From Elysia marginata (lineage: Eukaryota > Mollusca > Gastropoda > Plakobranchidae), in the NCBI GenBank assembly GCA_019649035.1, contig BMAT01012452.1, positions 170,114-195,033 on the forward strand: a stretch of DNA of 24,920 nucleotides, given 5' to 3'. The position numbers were made by a program, and so were the translations under genes. Shown one piece after another: positions 11,340-21,922 of the stretch (position 1 is its first letter; each line of letters opens with the position of its first letter). The notes under the pieces are model-generated. The model was not told the origin of the DNA, did not search any database, and saw nothing but the letters and a program-made list of their open reading frames with translations.

Positions 11340-12200
11340 TACTAAATTTTCCTGCTTTTAACGCTATCGTTCCTGGAAAATTATATACTAAATTAGTTCA
11401 AGATTTACAGGTCCTTATCAGCATCTGTAACTAGGTACTTGACTTTTTACTTGTCAGAATTGGAAATATTTCATCGCTGTAATTGTTCTTAATACAGGCA
11501 CACCTCAAGGCTGTTCGTTATCTCCCAAGCTATACTCAATTTTCACTTATGACTGTAAAGCAGAATGCCCCGGGTGTCTTCTAGTTATATTTGCAGAAAA
11601 CACCACTGTTGAGAACATCCATGCAAATAATTTTCTAAGACAGATTGAAACAACCGTTCTATGGTGTAGAGAAAAAAATTTGAAACTAAACGTGTCAAAA
11701 ACTAAAGAACTGGTAATTGCCTTTTGAAGGAGCGAGGTGCCACCACCCACATTGGTTATAGCAGGGGACTCAGTAGAAAGATTTAACTCATTCAAATTCC
11801 TGGGCACCATTTTGTCTAGAACTTTAAGATGAGAATTAAATGGCAACAATATATACAAAAAGGCCAGACAGCGTATGTACTAAATAAGAAAACTTAGGTC
11901 CTTTAAAGTCAATAAAGTGACATTCATTAATTTTTACAGAGCCATTGTGGAGAGCATCTTAACCCAATCGATTATTGTTTGGTTTGATAGAACAGCAAGA
12001 AAGGACATTAAAAGATCTGCCATCTCTTGAAAGTCTATATGAAGGAAGAATATCAGTCAGAACAGAAAAGATCTCGAAAGATGACATCCACTCAGCAAGA
12101 AAATATTTAAATTTTTCACCCCATGGGCGAAGACTAAGGGCGTTCAAAGGAAATATAAGATTAGTAAATAGCTTCTTTCCACAAGCCGTATAAAATTTTA
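11340..12200 (+). mobile_element. Rex1/CR1-like LINE fragment (RT and C-terminus)
   Basis: Plus strand, several frames: FNAIVPGKLYTKLVQDL (near 11358), NTGTPQGCSLSPKLYSIFT (11490), a decayed active site reading FAENTTVENI where FADDTT is expected, LWCREKNLKLNVSKTKEL (11660), NSFKFLGT (11790), FYRAIVESIL (11930), SLESLYEGR and the closing SPHGRRLRAFKGN...NSFFPQAV (12120-12190). The order and wording match the RT and tail of Rex1-like LINEs of the CR1 group. Frame changes and stops are numerous, the catalytic Asp pair is lost, and the 5' part is absent, so this is an old 5'-truncated copy. Confidence 0.75.
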
Positions 12201-12342
12201 ATGGAACTATAATTAAAAGGTTGTTCTAATTAGATCTTTTGATTAAATAAAGGACACCACAGGATAAGGTGTTTCGTTAATCGGGATGTGTTAATAGGAG
12301 TGCATGTATTTCTTGTACGATGTGACAAAAGAGAGAGAATGC

Positions 12343-12389
12343 NNNNNNNNNNNNNNNNNNNNNNNNNNNNNNNNNNNNNNNNNNNNNNN
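12343..12389. other. Assembly gap (47 N)
   Basis: A run of unknown bases flanked by GA-rich simple sequence on both sides. The gap probably hides a longer GA microsatellite that could not be assembled. Confidence 0.95.
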
Positions 12390-12418
12390 AGAGAGTGAGA
12401 GAGAGAGAGAGAGAGAGA
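12390..12418. repeat. (GA)n microsatellite
   Basis: GAGAGTGAGAGAGAGA-type dinucleotide repeat directly after the gap. GAGAGAGA also lies just before the gap, so the true repeat is likely longer. Confidence 0.9.
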
Positions 12419-12549
12419 ATAGTGTACTTTACTATAACAATAATAGTCTTTGAAACTGCCCGTATGACTGAGCATTGCTTTTTTCAATACATGTTCTAAT
12501 GTAACCTTGAATTGATTGAATAAACTTGATATTTTTAAAACTTGATGCA

Positions 12550-13900
12550 GGCAGCGAACTCACTTGCTGTTAGTCCTCCTTCTGTTTCATTTAAAAAATA
12601 ACAGAAAACGGCTCCATTTGCCAGATTATCAACAGTAAAGTTATGCACCTGCCTCTGTGTCTGGGGTTAAAAGGACGGACTTTAAGTCCATACAAAAGGC
12701 AGCGACCTTTTGATATTGCCATCATTCGAACTGTCTTTTGCCCTTGCCTTGTCACGTTCCTTGTCCTTCAAAGATTCATCTTTAAACTTCATGTGGTGCT
12801 GCCATTCCGTCTCTGCCACGTTTCCAGCTTAGCTTCATAGCCAATGCATAGATAACAATGATGCTTTTTAGGTTTAAACAAAGAAACATTGTTTCGATAG
12901 AAAAGCTTCTTGAAAAAATCGTCAATTTCAGAGGTGTAACTTGATACTGTACAGTGTATTGTTCGTAGGCTTTGTGAACCTCAGCTAGACTTTTAAAGCC
13001 GCGTTCAAGGTAGAGTTTAAAAGATGTCTTTCTACAATAGTGACTGGGTAGTTTGGGTATCTCATGAAGGAACCGCTGAAGAAGTTCGTGAGACTCTTTA
13101 CCTCGCTTGTGAGATTTCTTTGGTTCAGAGGAAACCCGTGATGAGTCTGTTTGAGCGCTGTCATTTGCAGATTCCTTGATTTATAGTTAAACATGGACAT
13201 GACAAAGTGTTTGGACAAGCCGATGGTGTTGAGAAACATTTTGAGGGACACTGGCTTTCTTAGCTTTTTATCTTAGGATAGAATCTGAAGGTACATTCTA
13301 TTTTTTTTCGTCATTCACACTCCGCTTGCGACCAACGTTGTCTTGGTGGACCAACCCGTATATGAAATTCCTTTTTTCACTTTATGACAGTGTCCATAAG
13401 TGCTGGAAAATCAGAAGTCTGTCATCCTCATAGAACACAGCGCATTCTTTTCCTTTGCTCTTGCACTGACGCCTGTCTGCCCTTGACTTTGCTGGGGCCA
13501 CACCACCAATGCGCATTGTGTATTCTTGGCCAAGCTCCCTGCGACGTTTCATCAAATTCTGTTTTCATTTGCAAGGTCCTCGTTTTTTCTTTGACCAAGA
13601 TTTCAGGTTCTCTTCCTCAATTTCAGTCTTAAGTCCTGGAAATGCATGTTCTTCAGGTCCAGATCTTGATGGGAGTCCCTCTGCTGTTTGTTGTAGGTGC
13701 TTTATGAATTTCATTCACTGTTGCAGCTGCCCATCTGGGTAATATGGATAAATACGTCTCTGCTGCTTCTTCAGATGCTCTTGTCTGCTTTGTAGGCGTC
13801 TCCTTCTCTACTGCAGCTAGCTGCCTCTGTATGCAATGTGGTGAGACACGTTTCTTTTACGGTTTTAGATGTCCTTGTGGGTTTTGTAGATGTATCTGTC
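12550..13900 (-). pseudogene. Decayed transposase-like gene of an unassigned animal family
   Basis: Minus strand, read from 13900 down. Recognisable blocks in changing frames are DDRLLIFQHLWTLS (about 13420), RNFIYGLVHQDNVGRKRSVN (13360), KMFLNTIGLS (13240), ELLQRFLHEIP (13085) followed by HYCRKTSFKLYLERGFKSLA (13035), VHKAYEQYTVQYQ, GNVAETEWQ(H)HMK (12800), MDLKSVLLTP (12690) and VHNFTVDNLANG...LNETEGGLTASEFA (12640-12550). I recognise this order from a family of predicted proteins widespread in cnidarians, molluscs and insects. It looks transposase-like (an acidic residue in the DLKSVLL block could be catalytic), possibly DUF7869-like, but the superfamily is my inference. Frame changes and stops show it is dead. 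No terminal inverted repeats were found. Confidence 0.55.
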
Positions 13901-15265
13901 TGTATCATTAAGTAAGACGTTCTGTACGTCGGCAGCGTTTGACACGTTGGGTCATGAAATAATGCTGAAGCGGTTTTATATATAATTTGGACTGTCAGGT
14001 ACCGTCTTGAAATGATTTACATCTTATTCGACGGATCGCCAATATTTTGTGATTGTTAAAGGCAATAGGTCTGTTCATATTCCATTAGAATTTGGTGTCC
14101 CGCAGGGCTCAGTTCTAGGGCCTGTTTTATATACCATGTACACTTTTCTTTTAGGCAAAGTGTTAAAAAGGCAACATAAAATTCCATTCCATATGTATGC
14201 CGACGATACCCAGCTTTACAAATCTGCTAAACCATCTGAAATCGCTGGTCTTATTGGTGATGTAGAATCCTGTATTGACGCTGTCAAGGCATGGATGACG
14301 CCTAATAAACGCATGATGAATGATGATAAGACAGAAATTATACCTATCTCTACATCCAAGAAGCTAAATTCAATTGACACTGGTCACATTTGTGTAGGGA
14401 ATGACATAATTAATTTTTCAAAAAAGGCTAAAAACCTGGGTGTAATTTCAGATGATGATTTGTCAATAGATGGTCACATCAATTACATTTGTAAAACTAC
14501 CTATCTTGAACTCAGAAGACTAGGACAACTAAGAAGCTATCTGAGTGTAAAGGAAACCTTAACACTGGCATCAGCTTTCATCTTGTCATGGCTAGACTAT
14601 TGTAATTCATTGCTTGCTGGTGTAAGCAATGACAATTTGCGTAGACTGCACCGCATACAAAATAATACCACCAGGCTAGTTCTTAAGAAAACAAAACATA
14701 AACACATAACTCCACTATTGCATGAATTGCACTGGCTGCCCATCAAAGTCAGAATTGAGTATAAACTCGCAGTTATTTGTTTCAAAAGCATGAACAGTGA
14801 TTTTCCATCATATATCTGTGATTTGTTGGTTCCTTAAACACTATCAAGATCATTAAGATCTAGCACTACGAAAAAATTATCAATTCCCAGAGTGCGTTTG
14901 AAGGGTTACGGAAAGGGGAGCTTTTTCTTTCTCGGGTTCATCTACGTGGAATGAAATCCCTGAAGAACTAGGACAAACAACAAGTTTAGACTATTTCAAA
15001 AAACTTCTTAAGACGCATCTTTTCCAGAAGTATATTAAGTAGGTCACCACTGATTATGTCAGTTAAATAACTTTTTTGTTTTCTTTAAATGATTTTAATC
15101 TGCTGTGCAAATGTACCTACGTATGCTTGAAAGTACTTATGTAAAACACCTGGAGCAAACTTATGTTTTGTTGTGAAAGTGTACCTAAGTATGTAATTGA
15201 AAGTATGTATGTAAAGCGCCTAGGGCTAACACGTGTTGGAATAGGCGCTACGGTATATAAAAAGC

Positions 15266-15314
<49 letters not shown>
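13900..15314 (+). mobile_element. CR1/L2-type LINE, 5'-truncated, with ATT tail
   Basis: Starts in RT at SAAFDTLGHE (near 13938). The main frame 14049-14837 gives FGVPQGSVLGPVLYTMYT, an intact YADD box (14196-14207), LRRLGQLRSYLS, LDYCNSLLAGV, RIQNNTTRLVL and ELHWLPIKVRIEYKLAV, the standard CR1/L2 C-terminal order. After the stop at 14835-14837 weaker coding similarity and a 3'UTR run to the tail AAGCGCCTAGGGC...GGCGCTACGGTATATAAA and (ATT)n (15267-15314). The copy is younger-looking than the one at 2561-5035: its long frame is open and the active site survives. It lacks the endonuclease and the start of RT, so it cannot move alone. Confidence 0.85.
15267..15314. repeat. (ATT)n tail of the CR1/L2 LINE
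   Basis: About sixteen ATT units directly after the TATATAAAAAGCC end of the LINE at 13900-15314. Short tandem repeats at the 3' end are usual for this LINE group. Confidence 0.9.
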
Positions 15315-15316
<2 letters not shown>

Positions 15317-15644
15317 TACATCTTTCAAGCTATATGTAGATAAATCGGTGCCGGTCTTGACAGGCGGTGTCTGGCTTTGCTTAGTCAGTGATAATGATAG
15401 CTGCAATATTTTTTTTATGCTTTACTGCATTGGTTCATCTTGAATAACTGCTGATCACTACTTGGCAAAAGTATGAGATCGACTAAGTGGTAGTCACTCA
15501 TGGCTTACTTATATAGCCTAATTCCAGCAGCTCAATGACCCCAGATGGCAGATAGTCTTATTTCTTTTAAGACCAACAAGCCCAGTAGGGCCAGCTTAAA
15601 TCTTAGGCAACAAGCGGGTATAGATCACCACAATTTATGACAGC
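15315..15644. other. Spacer between two LINEs, nothing recognised
   Basis: About 330 bp between the ATT tail and the first recognisable RT codons of the next LINE. It may include decayed upstream sequence of that RTE-like copy, but no coding motif could be read. Confidence 0.4.
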
Positions 15645-16859
15645 CACTGCTTTAAGTTATCTGATTGTCAAGCTGGCTACCGCATCAATCGTGGCACAAT
15701 ACTTCAAATCCTTACAGAGAAAGTAAGAAATTCTGACCAAGAGATGTACATCACTTTTACTGACTATAGTAAAGCTTTCGACACTGTAAAGCACAATCAC
15801 CTGTTTAAGACCATGGATCTCATGGGTTTCCCAAAACACCTAATAAAACTCATTGCAAGGCTATATTCTGACCAAAGAGCAACTATACGTGGGACGATAA
15901 AAAATGTGAGTTCTTCAATATTACAAAAGGGAGTAAGACAGGGTTGCATACTCTTGCCTCATCTGTTTAACACCTATACAAAGCAAATCATGCGAGAGGC
16001 AGACCTTGACCAGTTGGGAGTAAACATAAACGGAAGAAATCTTACAAACTTGCGATATGCAGATGACACTGCCCTTATGTCAGACAACATAACAAGTATG
16101 AGAAGAATTTTGCCGTTGATGAATCTGATAAAAAGGCTGGACTTAAGTTAAATGCAAAGAAAACGAAAGTTATGCAATTAAAGCCTGAAAACTCCATACT
16201 TTGTGATGTCAAGATAGACCAAACAGTCCTAGAAAATGTAGAAGGTTTTAAATATTTAGGTTCTGTGAAAACCATTAATGGTTCATGTTCCAAAGACACC
16301 AAGATGAGAATAGGAATGGCAAAGAAGAAAATGATCGAATTGAATAATGTATGGAAAGATCACAACATTCCCATTGAACTAAAACTAAAATTGCTAAAAT
16401 GTCTAATATGGCCAGTCATGATGTACGGGTGTGAGGCATGGTCTCAGAAAATAGACGATGACAAAAGAATTGAGGCTGCCGAAATGTGGTTGTACAGAAG
16501 AATCCTGAGAGTCAAGTGGACAGACAAAAGAACTAAATAAATGGGAGCGTCCTGAAAGAACTAAAAACAGAAAGAACCCTACTCAATTTGATCATTGCTA
16601 GAAAGCTTAAGTATGTTGGACATGCTCTTCGCAAAAACATCGCTTATGTAAACTGTGTGTGAGGGAAGGCTGGATGGCAGAAGAAGGAAGGGCAGACCAC
16701 CAATATCACTTGTAACCAACTTGACAACGGCCTGTGGTTTAAGTTTGCACCAAATCGTCCAGAAAAGTCAGGACAGAGCTGGGTCGCAGCAGAAGGTGAG
16801 ATCGTCGATTGCTACGGCCAACACTGCATCCGGTGACGCCGACAGGTGAGATATGTGAG
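15645..16859 (+). mobile_element. RTE-like LINE, 5'-truncated, RT to 3' end
   Basis: The first frame gives LSDCQAGYRINRGTILQIL (15657), YITFTDYSKAFDTV (15747), LQKGVRQGCILLPHLFNTYT (15920) and YADD (16056-16067). After a frame change near 16130 the next frame reads LKLNAKKTKVMQLKP, NVEGFKYLGS, YGCEAWSQK (16429) and EMWLYRRILRVKWTDKRTK. A further disrupted part ends in GRRRKGRPPIS and KVRSSIATANTASGDADR with a stop at 16847-16849. The last 109 bp (16751-16859) recur at 23354-23462 and stop at the same base, which fixes the 3' end of the family. The catalytic residues are intact but the frame is broken several times. The family is related to, but distinct from, the RTE-like element at 1-2559. 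Confidence 0.85.
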
Positions 16860-17123
16860 ACTGATTTAAGATTAGATGTGTGATTACCGAATTATCTTTG
16901 TGACAGTGATGATGAGAGTGTATTTTTTGCTGCCAGTAAAGCGCCCGGAGGATAATCCCATTATTAAAAGATTCTTATAACAATAACCCCAGGCGTTTAA
17001 TATGTCGGGTGTCTTCACAATGGTCTCAGATGACTATCGCGCCGCGTGTATCCACAATACTATCAGGCGGCTACCTGGCACTCCGGCTAACCACTGTTAC
17101 CAGTAAGATTTCGCCGTGATAAA

Positions 17124-17184
17124 ATCAGATAAGCGACAGGGGTGGCGCTTATCTGATCTCATTACGACGGCATAGACTTATCTG
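17124..17184. repeat. Inverted repeat with three CAGATAAG (GATA-type) sites
   Basis: Perfect 12-bp arms ATCAGATAAGCG (17124-17135) and CGCTTATCTGAT (17146-17157) around a 10-base loop, then a third CTTATCTGATTTT copy at 17177-17189. Each contains CAGATAAG or its complement, the consensus of GATA transcription factors. A regulatory role is inference; it could also be part of a small palindromic repeat. Confidence 0.5.
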
Positions 17185-17518
17185 ATTTTCATTTTGCTTT
17201 AAAAAGTAGGTTTATAACTCCACATTTTTACAAATCTTTGTGTGGGGGAACAAAACATGGCTTTTTAAAGCATTTGACGAAAAAAAAGGGATTTTTGATA
17301 ATTTTGCCGCTTAAGCGATCGTATCACGTTACAGCTGCGGTATACAAACTAGATTATTCCCAAAAAATTCTGACAGTCGTTGCCTTTACAAAGTTGTTTC
17401 CATTAGACATTTGGCCTGATCGGCCTCCTCGCTAAGTTCTTCAGACGGACATGATTGTTGGCTGTGAATTATCTTGAAGTTAGCTAGCTGGTGACGTTTT
17501 CTTTGAACGCAGATGGAT

Positions 17519-17562
17519 TTATATATTTATATATATATAAATATTTATATATATATATACAT
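17519..17562. repeat. (TA)n microsatellite
   Basis: Interrupted TA repeat (TTTATATATTTATATATATA and on). It lies at the downstream edge of the Penelope-like fragment. Confidence 0.85.
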
Positions 17563-17579
17563 GGTAGCCTAGTCTTACC

Positions 17580-18082
17580 TTATTCACGTACGACACAGTG
17601 TTTCTGGCCTTCTTCTTCAGGCGCATCGTCAGGTACTGCTTCTATTTCGATCGCCCCGTCATGCCCGTTTAGATCTAGTTCGTCGTTGTGTCGCCTTGAT
17701 TCCTTTGTGTTTTTTAGTAAATATTTCCTGGTGTGCATACATGTTGATAGTATTTTTTTTCTTTTGTTGAGGGTTGGTTTTTCTCTAAAATGAAATACTT
17801 TTCTGAAAGGCACAAGTTGCATTTTTTGTTTTAGTGGAGTAGACCGCTGATTGTTCAATAATCTCCCATGAAATTTTGAAGTCCCTTTTATTATCTTTTA
17901 GTTTCCACACGTGTTCGCTGAGAGCCGTGGCCGACTTTTTGTGGGGTAGTCTGAAGCTTGACATATGCTGGTTAAATCGCGTCTTAAATGTGTTCTCTGT
18001 TATGCCTATGTGGGTGTCTATTTTGTTGGTGTTTGTTTCTGAAACGGTTGCTTGGTAGACTAGGCTTTGTTCAAGACATTTT

Positions 18083-18090
<8 letters not shown>
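17580..18090 (-). mobile_element. Penelope-like retroelement fragment (GIY-YIG endonuclease region)
   Basis: Minus strand. The upstream part reads SLVYQATVSETNTNKI, HIGITENTFKTRFNQH, ATALSEHVWKLKD and FKISWEIIEQSAVY, the order seen in the GIY-YIG endonuclease domain at the C-terminus of Penelope-like elements (Y-x-G-x-T, then R, H and the L-S-x-x-W-x-L-K block). Further down are REKPTLNKRKKILST and HTRKYLLKN, the usual continuation of the domain. The RT part is absent and the reading frame is broken, so this is a dead remnant. AT microsatellites lie on both sides. Confidence 0.75.

Positions 18091-18116
<26 letters not shown>
18085..18116. repeat. (TA)n microsatellite
   Basis: Clean TA dinucleotide run at the upstream edge of the Penelope-like fragment. 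Confidence 0.9.
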
Positions 18117-18118
<2 letters not shown>

Positions 18119-18557
18119 TTTGAAAAATGATTTTGGAGATTGTATAAAAAAGAAATTCATTCTGTCAAAAAACCTAGCCACAAATTAATTTTAGGCTTAC
18201 CTGAGAAACTCACAATAAAAAGCAGAGCGGCAACCCGAAGTGTATGTCCTGGTGTATAAAAAAGTTGGATCGTCATCATCTGGCTTAAGATTTCAACAAA
18301 AAGCCACCGTATATGGTTGGGACCAACTGGATAAGTCTGTAGAAGCTATGGGTGTTTAAGGTCGCCAAAGTGCTCTTAATATGTGACGCGATGTGGTGAA
18401 ATCAGGCTTATGTCAAACTGGCTCAAACCCAAAAGTTCGCTACTAAATATAATTAATTACTTTTAAATGAGTCTTCTTCAATTGCATTATACATGTAGTT
18501 TGTCCTGATAATTAAGTTCCCATGTAACATTCAGCTGCATTTCAAGGTAATAAAAAA
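18117..18557. other. Spacer, nothing recognised
   Basis: About 440 bp of mixed composition between the TA repeat and the next LINE. No open frame with a known motif and no repeat family recognised. Confidence 0.4.
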
Positions 18558-19949
18558 ATGAGGCCGATTTTTCTGTCAGTATTAATTCCAAATGACTTCA
18601 CATCTGGTGTCTTTGTCGCTGTGCCGAAAGTGAACAAGGCGACAAACTGCTCTGACCATCGTACTTTAAGTCGAATTTCACACGCGTCGAAAATCCTATT
18701 AAGGGTGATCATGAACCGCATCAATCCTATAATTGACAAACACCTCGATGATACCCAACTTGGTTTCAGGAAAGGAAAGGGCACAAGAGATGGTATCTTT
18801 TTACTAAGGAACACTTGTGAAAGGCTGATGGACTGCCAGAAGGACCTCAATCTCTGTTTTATCGACTATGCCAAAGCTTTTGACAGAGTCAACCATGAGA
18901 AACTAATGGAAGTCTTGGCCAAGGCGGGGATCCAGAGTCATGTAAGACGACGATATGTAAGATTTTCTGGAACAAATCGGCGAAATTAAAGCTAATAATA
19001 AATTACATAAGGGATAACAGAAGATATCATGATTCAACGTGAAGTGAGACAGTGATGTATTCTTTCTCCTTCACTATTCAATCTGTACAGCGAATATCTA
19101 CTGCAAATTGCAAAAGGCAATCTCCGAAAAGAGCGGCATACTCATCAACGTTGTCAACATCAACAACATCCGATATGCCAATGACACTGTCATCCTGGCA
19201 GAGTCAGAAGAACAACTTCAGGCTATGTTGGATCGCATCGTTGAGAAATGCACAGAGTGTGGCATGGCGAAGAAGACCAAGACGATGCACATTAGAAGGG
19301 ACACACAGACGCGTACAATTACAGTGGGAAATGCAGGGGTCGAGCAGGTCTCGAAATATTCATACCTTGGACACATGATCACGGAGAATGTTGCCACTTT
19401 CAAAGAGGTACAAGTACGGATTAAAACGACAAGGTAAAAGTTTTGGGAGAACAAAGAGCTGCTACGAATGAACGTTGGTCTTAGTACTAAGAACAAAATT
19501 CTGGCGTGCTACTTATTCTCATTCTTCAACTATGGTTGCGAAGCATGGACCTATTCCAAGACGGTTAAATAGGTGATACAGACGTTCGAAATGTGGTGCT
19601 ACAGAAGACTTCTCAAGGTCCGGTGGACAGAAAAGAAAACTAAGAAAGAAATTATACAAATGGCTGATGTCGGCGAAAGACTGTTGCAACAACTTATGAA
19701 GCGGAAACTTAGGTATGCCGGACACATCATGACATGCAGCTTGTGACCTATGCTGCAACCATCCTTAGAGGGGAAAACGAAAGGAACAGAGGACAGGGAA
19801 GGCCAAGAAGGAACTGGATGGAAGGTGTAAAGGAATGGTCAGGGTCGACAAGATATGGAGATACGAAGCAGAAGGCCGAAAACAGAGAAAAATGGATAGA
19901 CATGATTGCCTTCGGACCAAAGACGGCACTTGATTATTATTATTAATCC
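18558..19949 (+). mobile_element. RTE-like LINE, RT fragment to TTA tail
   Basis: The first frame shows VFVAVPKVNKATNCSDHRTL (18609), RISHASKILLRVI, DDTQLGFRKGKGTRDGIFLL (18748) and LCFIDYAKAFDRVNHEKLME (18855). Then frames change: REVRQ-CILSPSLFNLYSE (19040-19095), INNIRYANDTVILAESEEQL (19160, where YADD has become YAND), KYSYLGHMI (19357), FNYGCEAWTYSKTVK (19527), EMWCYRRLLKVRWTEKKTKK (19592), RKLRYAGHIM (19701) and GQGRPRRNWMEGV (19793). The frame runs into the tail as ALDYYY with TTATTATTA at 19936-19946. This order is typical of RTE-like ORF2 in invertebrates. In-frame stops, frame changes and the altered active site show it is dead. The N-terminal endonuclease is missing. Confidence 0.85.
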
Positions 19950-20776
19950 AAAGGCGTTGGCTTACAGCTCTTAAAAGACAAATATTGGCTTAGATTATTA
20001 TATTATTGGGGAAAGGCCACAGGCTTTTCAGGATATGATGAGTAGTTTCGAGTGCATTCGTGTCCTAAGAGTTACAAGGTTCTGTCTCTAAACTTTTTCT
20101 TTCACTTTTGCTTAGCGAAGTTTAGGAGGGGTACGCTTGAATAACTGTGCTTCTTCATAATCACGTAAACAGGAATGAGATTGTGGGAAAGAATTGGTGT
20201 GAATTTATGGTGTGGCAATATGCTACTTTAAAGTTTTATCATCATGCCATATAGATAGGTTTTAAATGGCTCTTACCTTAATCTACGTCTCAATTTGGGA
20301 AACAAAATCTCTTCACGTTCCTTCTTGTGGGTTGCGCATTTTGGTGTGCCTCGACAAAAAAAAATATTACGCAATTTAAAAAGTGAAAACATCCTTAAAC
20401 CACTTGTGATGCACAATTCCTCATCAATTATAGATAGATTCAGGGCAGAACCAATAAACGTACCACTTTCCAGAGATATTTAGCGGTATTTATAAAAGCT
20501 TTGCAACTGATGTAATTGTCAGAATTGTTTTGTTTCCCAACCCATTCGTGTATCTTTATATGTGTGTGTGTGTTTCTTAGTTAGGGATATATGATGTTAT
20601 GTTCACTCTGATTGAAGAAACCCCGTTAGTGCGCAGCTTTAAAAAATAATATAGAATTAGAATCAACAATATTCTGAACGAAAACGTGTATAAATGTTTA
20701 TCAACAAATATGAGGTTTGAAATCATCATTGTTTTACTAAAAAAGTTGTTTGAAATTCATATTTAGGACAATCTTG
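19950..20776. other. Intergenic stretch, nothing recognised
   Basis: AT-rich DNA with a short TG run near 20561-20572. A 62-codon open frame at 20295-20483 has no motif and is probably chance. Confidence 0.5.
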
Positions 20777-20932
20777 ATTATGTGTACACACCTGTAATAC
20801 AGAATCATAAAGCATACCGGAATAATGCTATACATAAATTGCATGATTTTGCTTTGATCTAAAAATAATTATTTCTTATTGCAAAATATGAAGACGGCCC
20901 GCCTTTCATATGACTGCCAAGCCATCGAAGGT
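20777..20932. repeat. Interspersed repeat, copy 1
   Basis: Shares a long near-identical block with 21923-22044, for example AATCATAAAGCATACCGGAA followed by TAATGCTA, TTTGATCTAAAAAT and GCCAAGCCATC. Copy 1 carries about 35 extra bases before the final block. Because copy 2 directly follows the coding end of a minus-strand CR1-like LINE, both are probably 3'UTR of that family. Confidence 0.65.
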
Positions 20933-21922
20933 TTATTCCATGAACTTTAAAAATATTTAAGAGTAGTTCCCCTTGAGCAATGGTAAGTTTCTAGGTTTAG
21001 ATTCAGCACTAGAGTTATTCGAATAAACTACCTTACCCTCCAAAAGAGTTCGCTGGTGAGTCCACCTTTTAAATTTTACACAGCAGAGAGGTTAGTTCCC
21101 CAATAATTTTTACTTTCATCGGTGAAAACTTTTTGCTTAACTGTAGCCGCTATGGTCAGATCTCGCTGCTCTTTCTGTTCCTTGGCAGCTCATAGACACA
21201 GTGTGGATGCTAGTAGGCTCATAACGCCTGTGCTTTTTCTGAGCCACAAGCAAGAGAGGTCAGGAAATGAGTGAGAGAGTAAGAGGGACACACATAGAGG
21301 AACTTGCTTCCATCGTAAAAAGTGCGTTGTTTATTGTAGAGCCTTGATGTTTAGCAAGAACGTAGGCTACGTTTAAACTTTAATGTGTTTCTGTGCTTGA
21401 GTGTAAAACATTATAATTGTCAAACTAATATTATGCCGTTTATTTCAGAACCAATATCCATGCCAAGTTTTCAACGATGAATCGATAAGGTTTGTCATAT
21501 CTTATGCAAGTTTTCCGTTCTATTAAAAAAAAAGTTTTGATCTGAATTTTTAACAAACACTTTGCACTTTGCTCGGAGTTTATATCACGTTTTTTATCAA
21601 AGGTGTAGGGTTTTGTTTTTAAAAGATATACTCGTGTGCTAATGTTAAAGTTGAAAATAAATTACATTCATACACAAAAACAATTTTTTAATGTTTAACA
21701 CAAGTCCTATATTATACAAACAACAAGACTTCCGAATCTTTTTAGCTGTGTGAACCGCAAACCTTAAATTAACAACTTTATAGTTTTGCCATATACTAAA
21801 AAAATACTGTTTCTAAGAAGAATTTTAATACCTAACGCAGTAACAGCCTTAGATGTAAACAACCAGAAAACCAACTTTATTTTGATTGACTAAATTCACA
21901 GCATTGGTATTTTCATGAAACT
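20933..21922. other. Intergenic stretch, nothing recognised
   Basis: AT-rich except a less AT-rich patch at about 21040-21310. No coding motif or RNA gene seen. Confidence 0.5.

Larger units (their letters stand above)
16860..17575. other. Intergenic stretch with GATA-site palindrome
   Basis: No gene is certain. The stretch includes a possible old CR1/L2 tail (GTAAAGCGCCC...CCATTATTA near 16938-16966), a GC-richer patch at 17000-17105 with a 34-codon open frame starting ATG at 17002, the palindromic cluster at 17124-17184 and an AT microsatellite at 17519-17562. Confidence 0.4.

Noticed and set aside
17002-17106. 34-codon ATG frame in a GC-richer patch followed by GTAAGA
   Set aside because: Could be an exon, but there is no recognisable motif and the patch resembles repeat UTR sequence.
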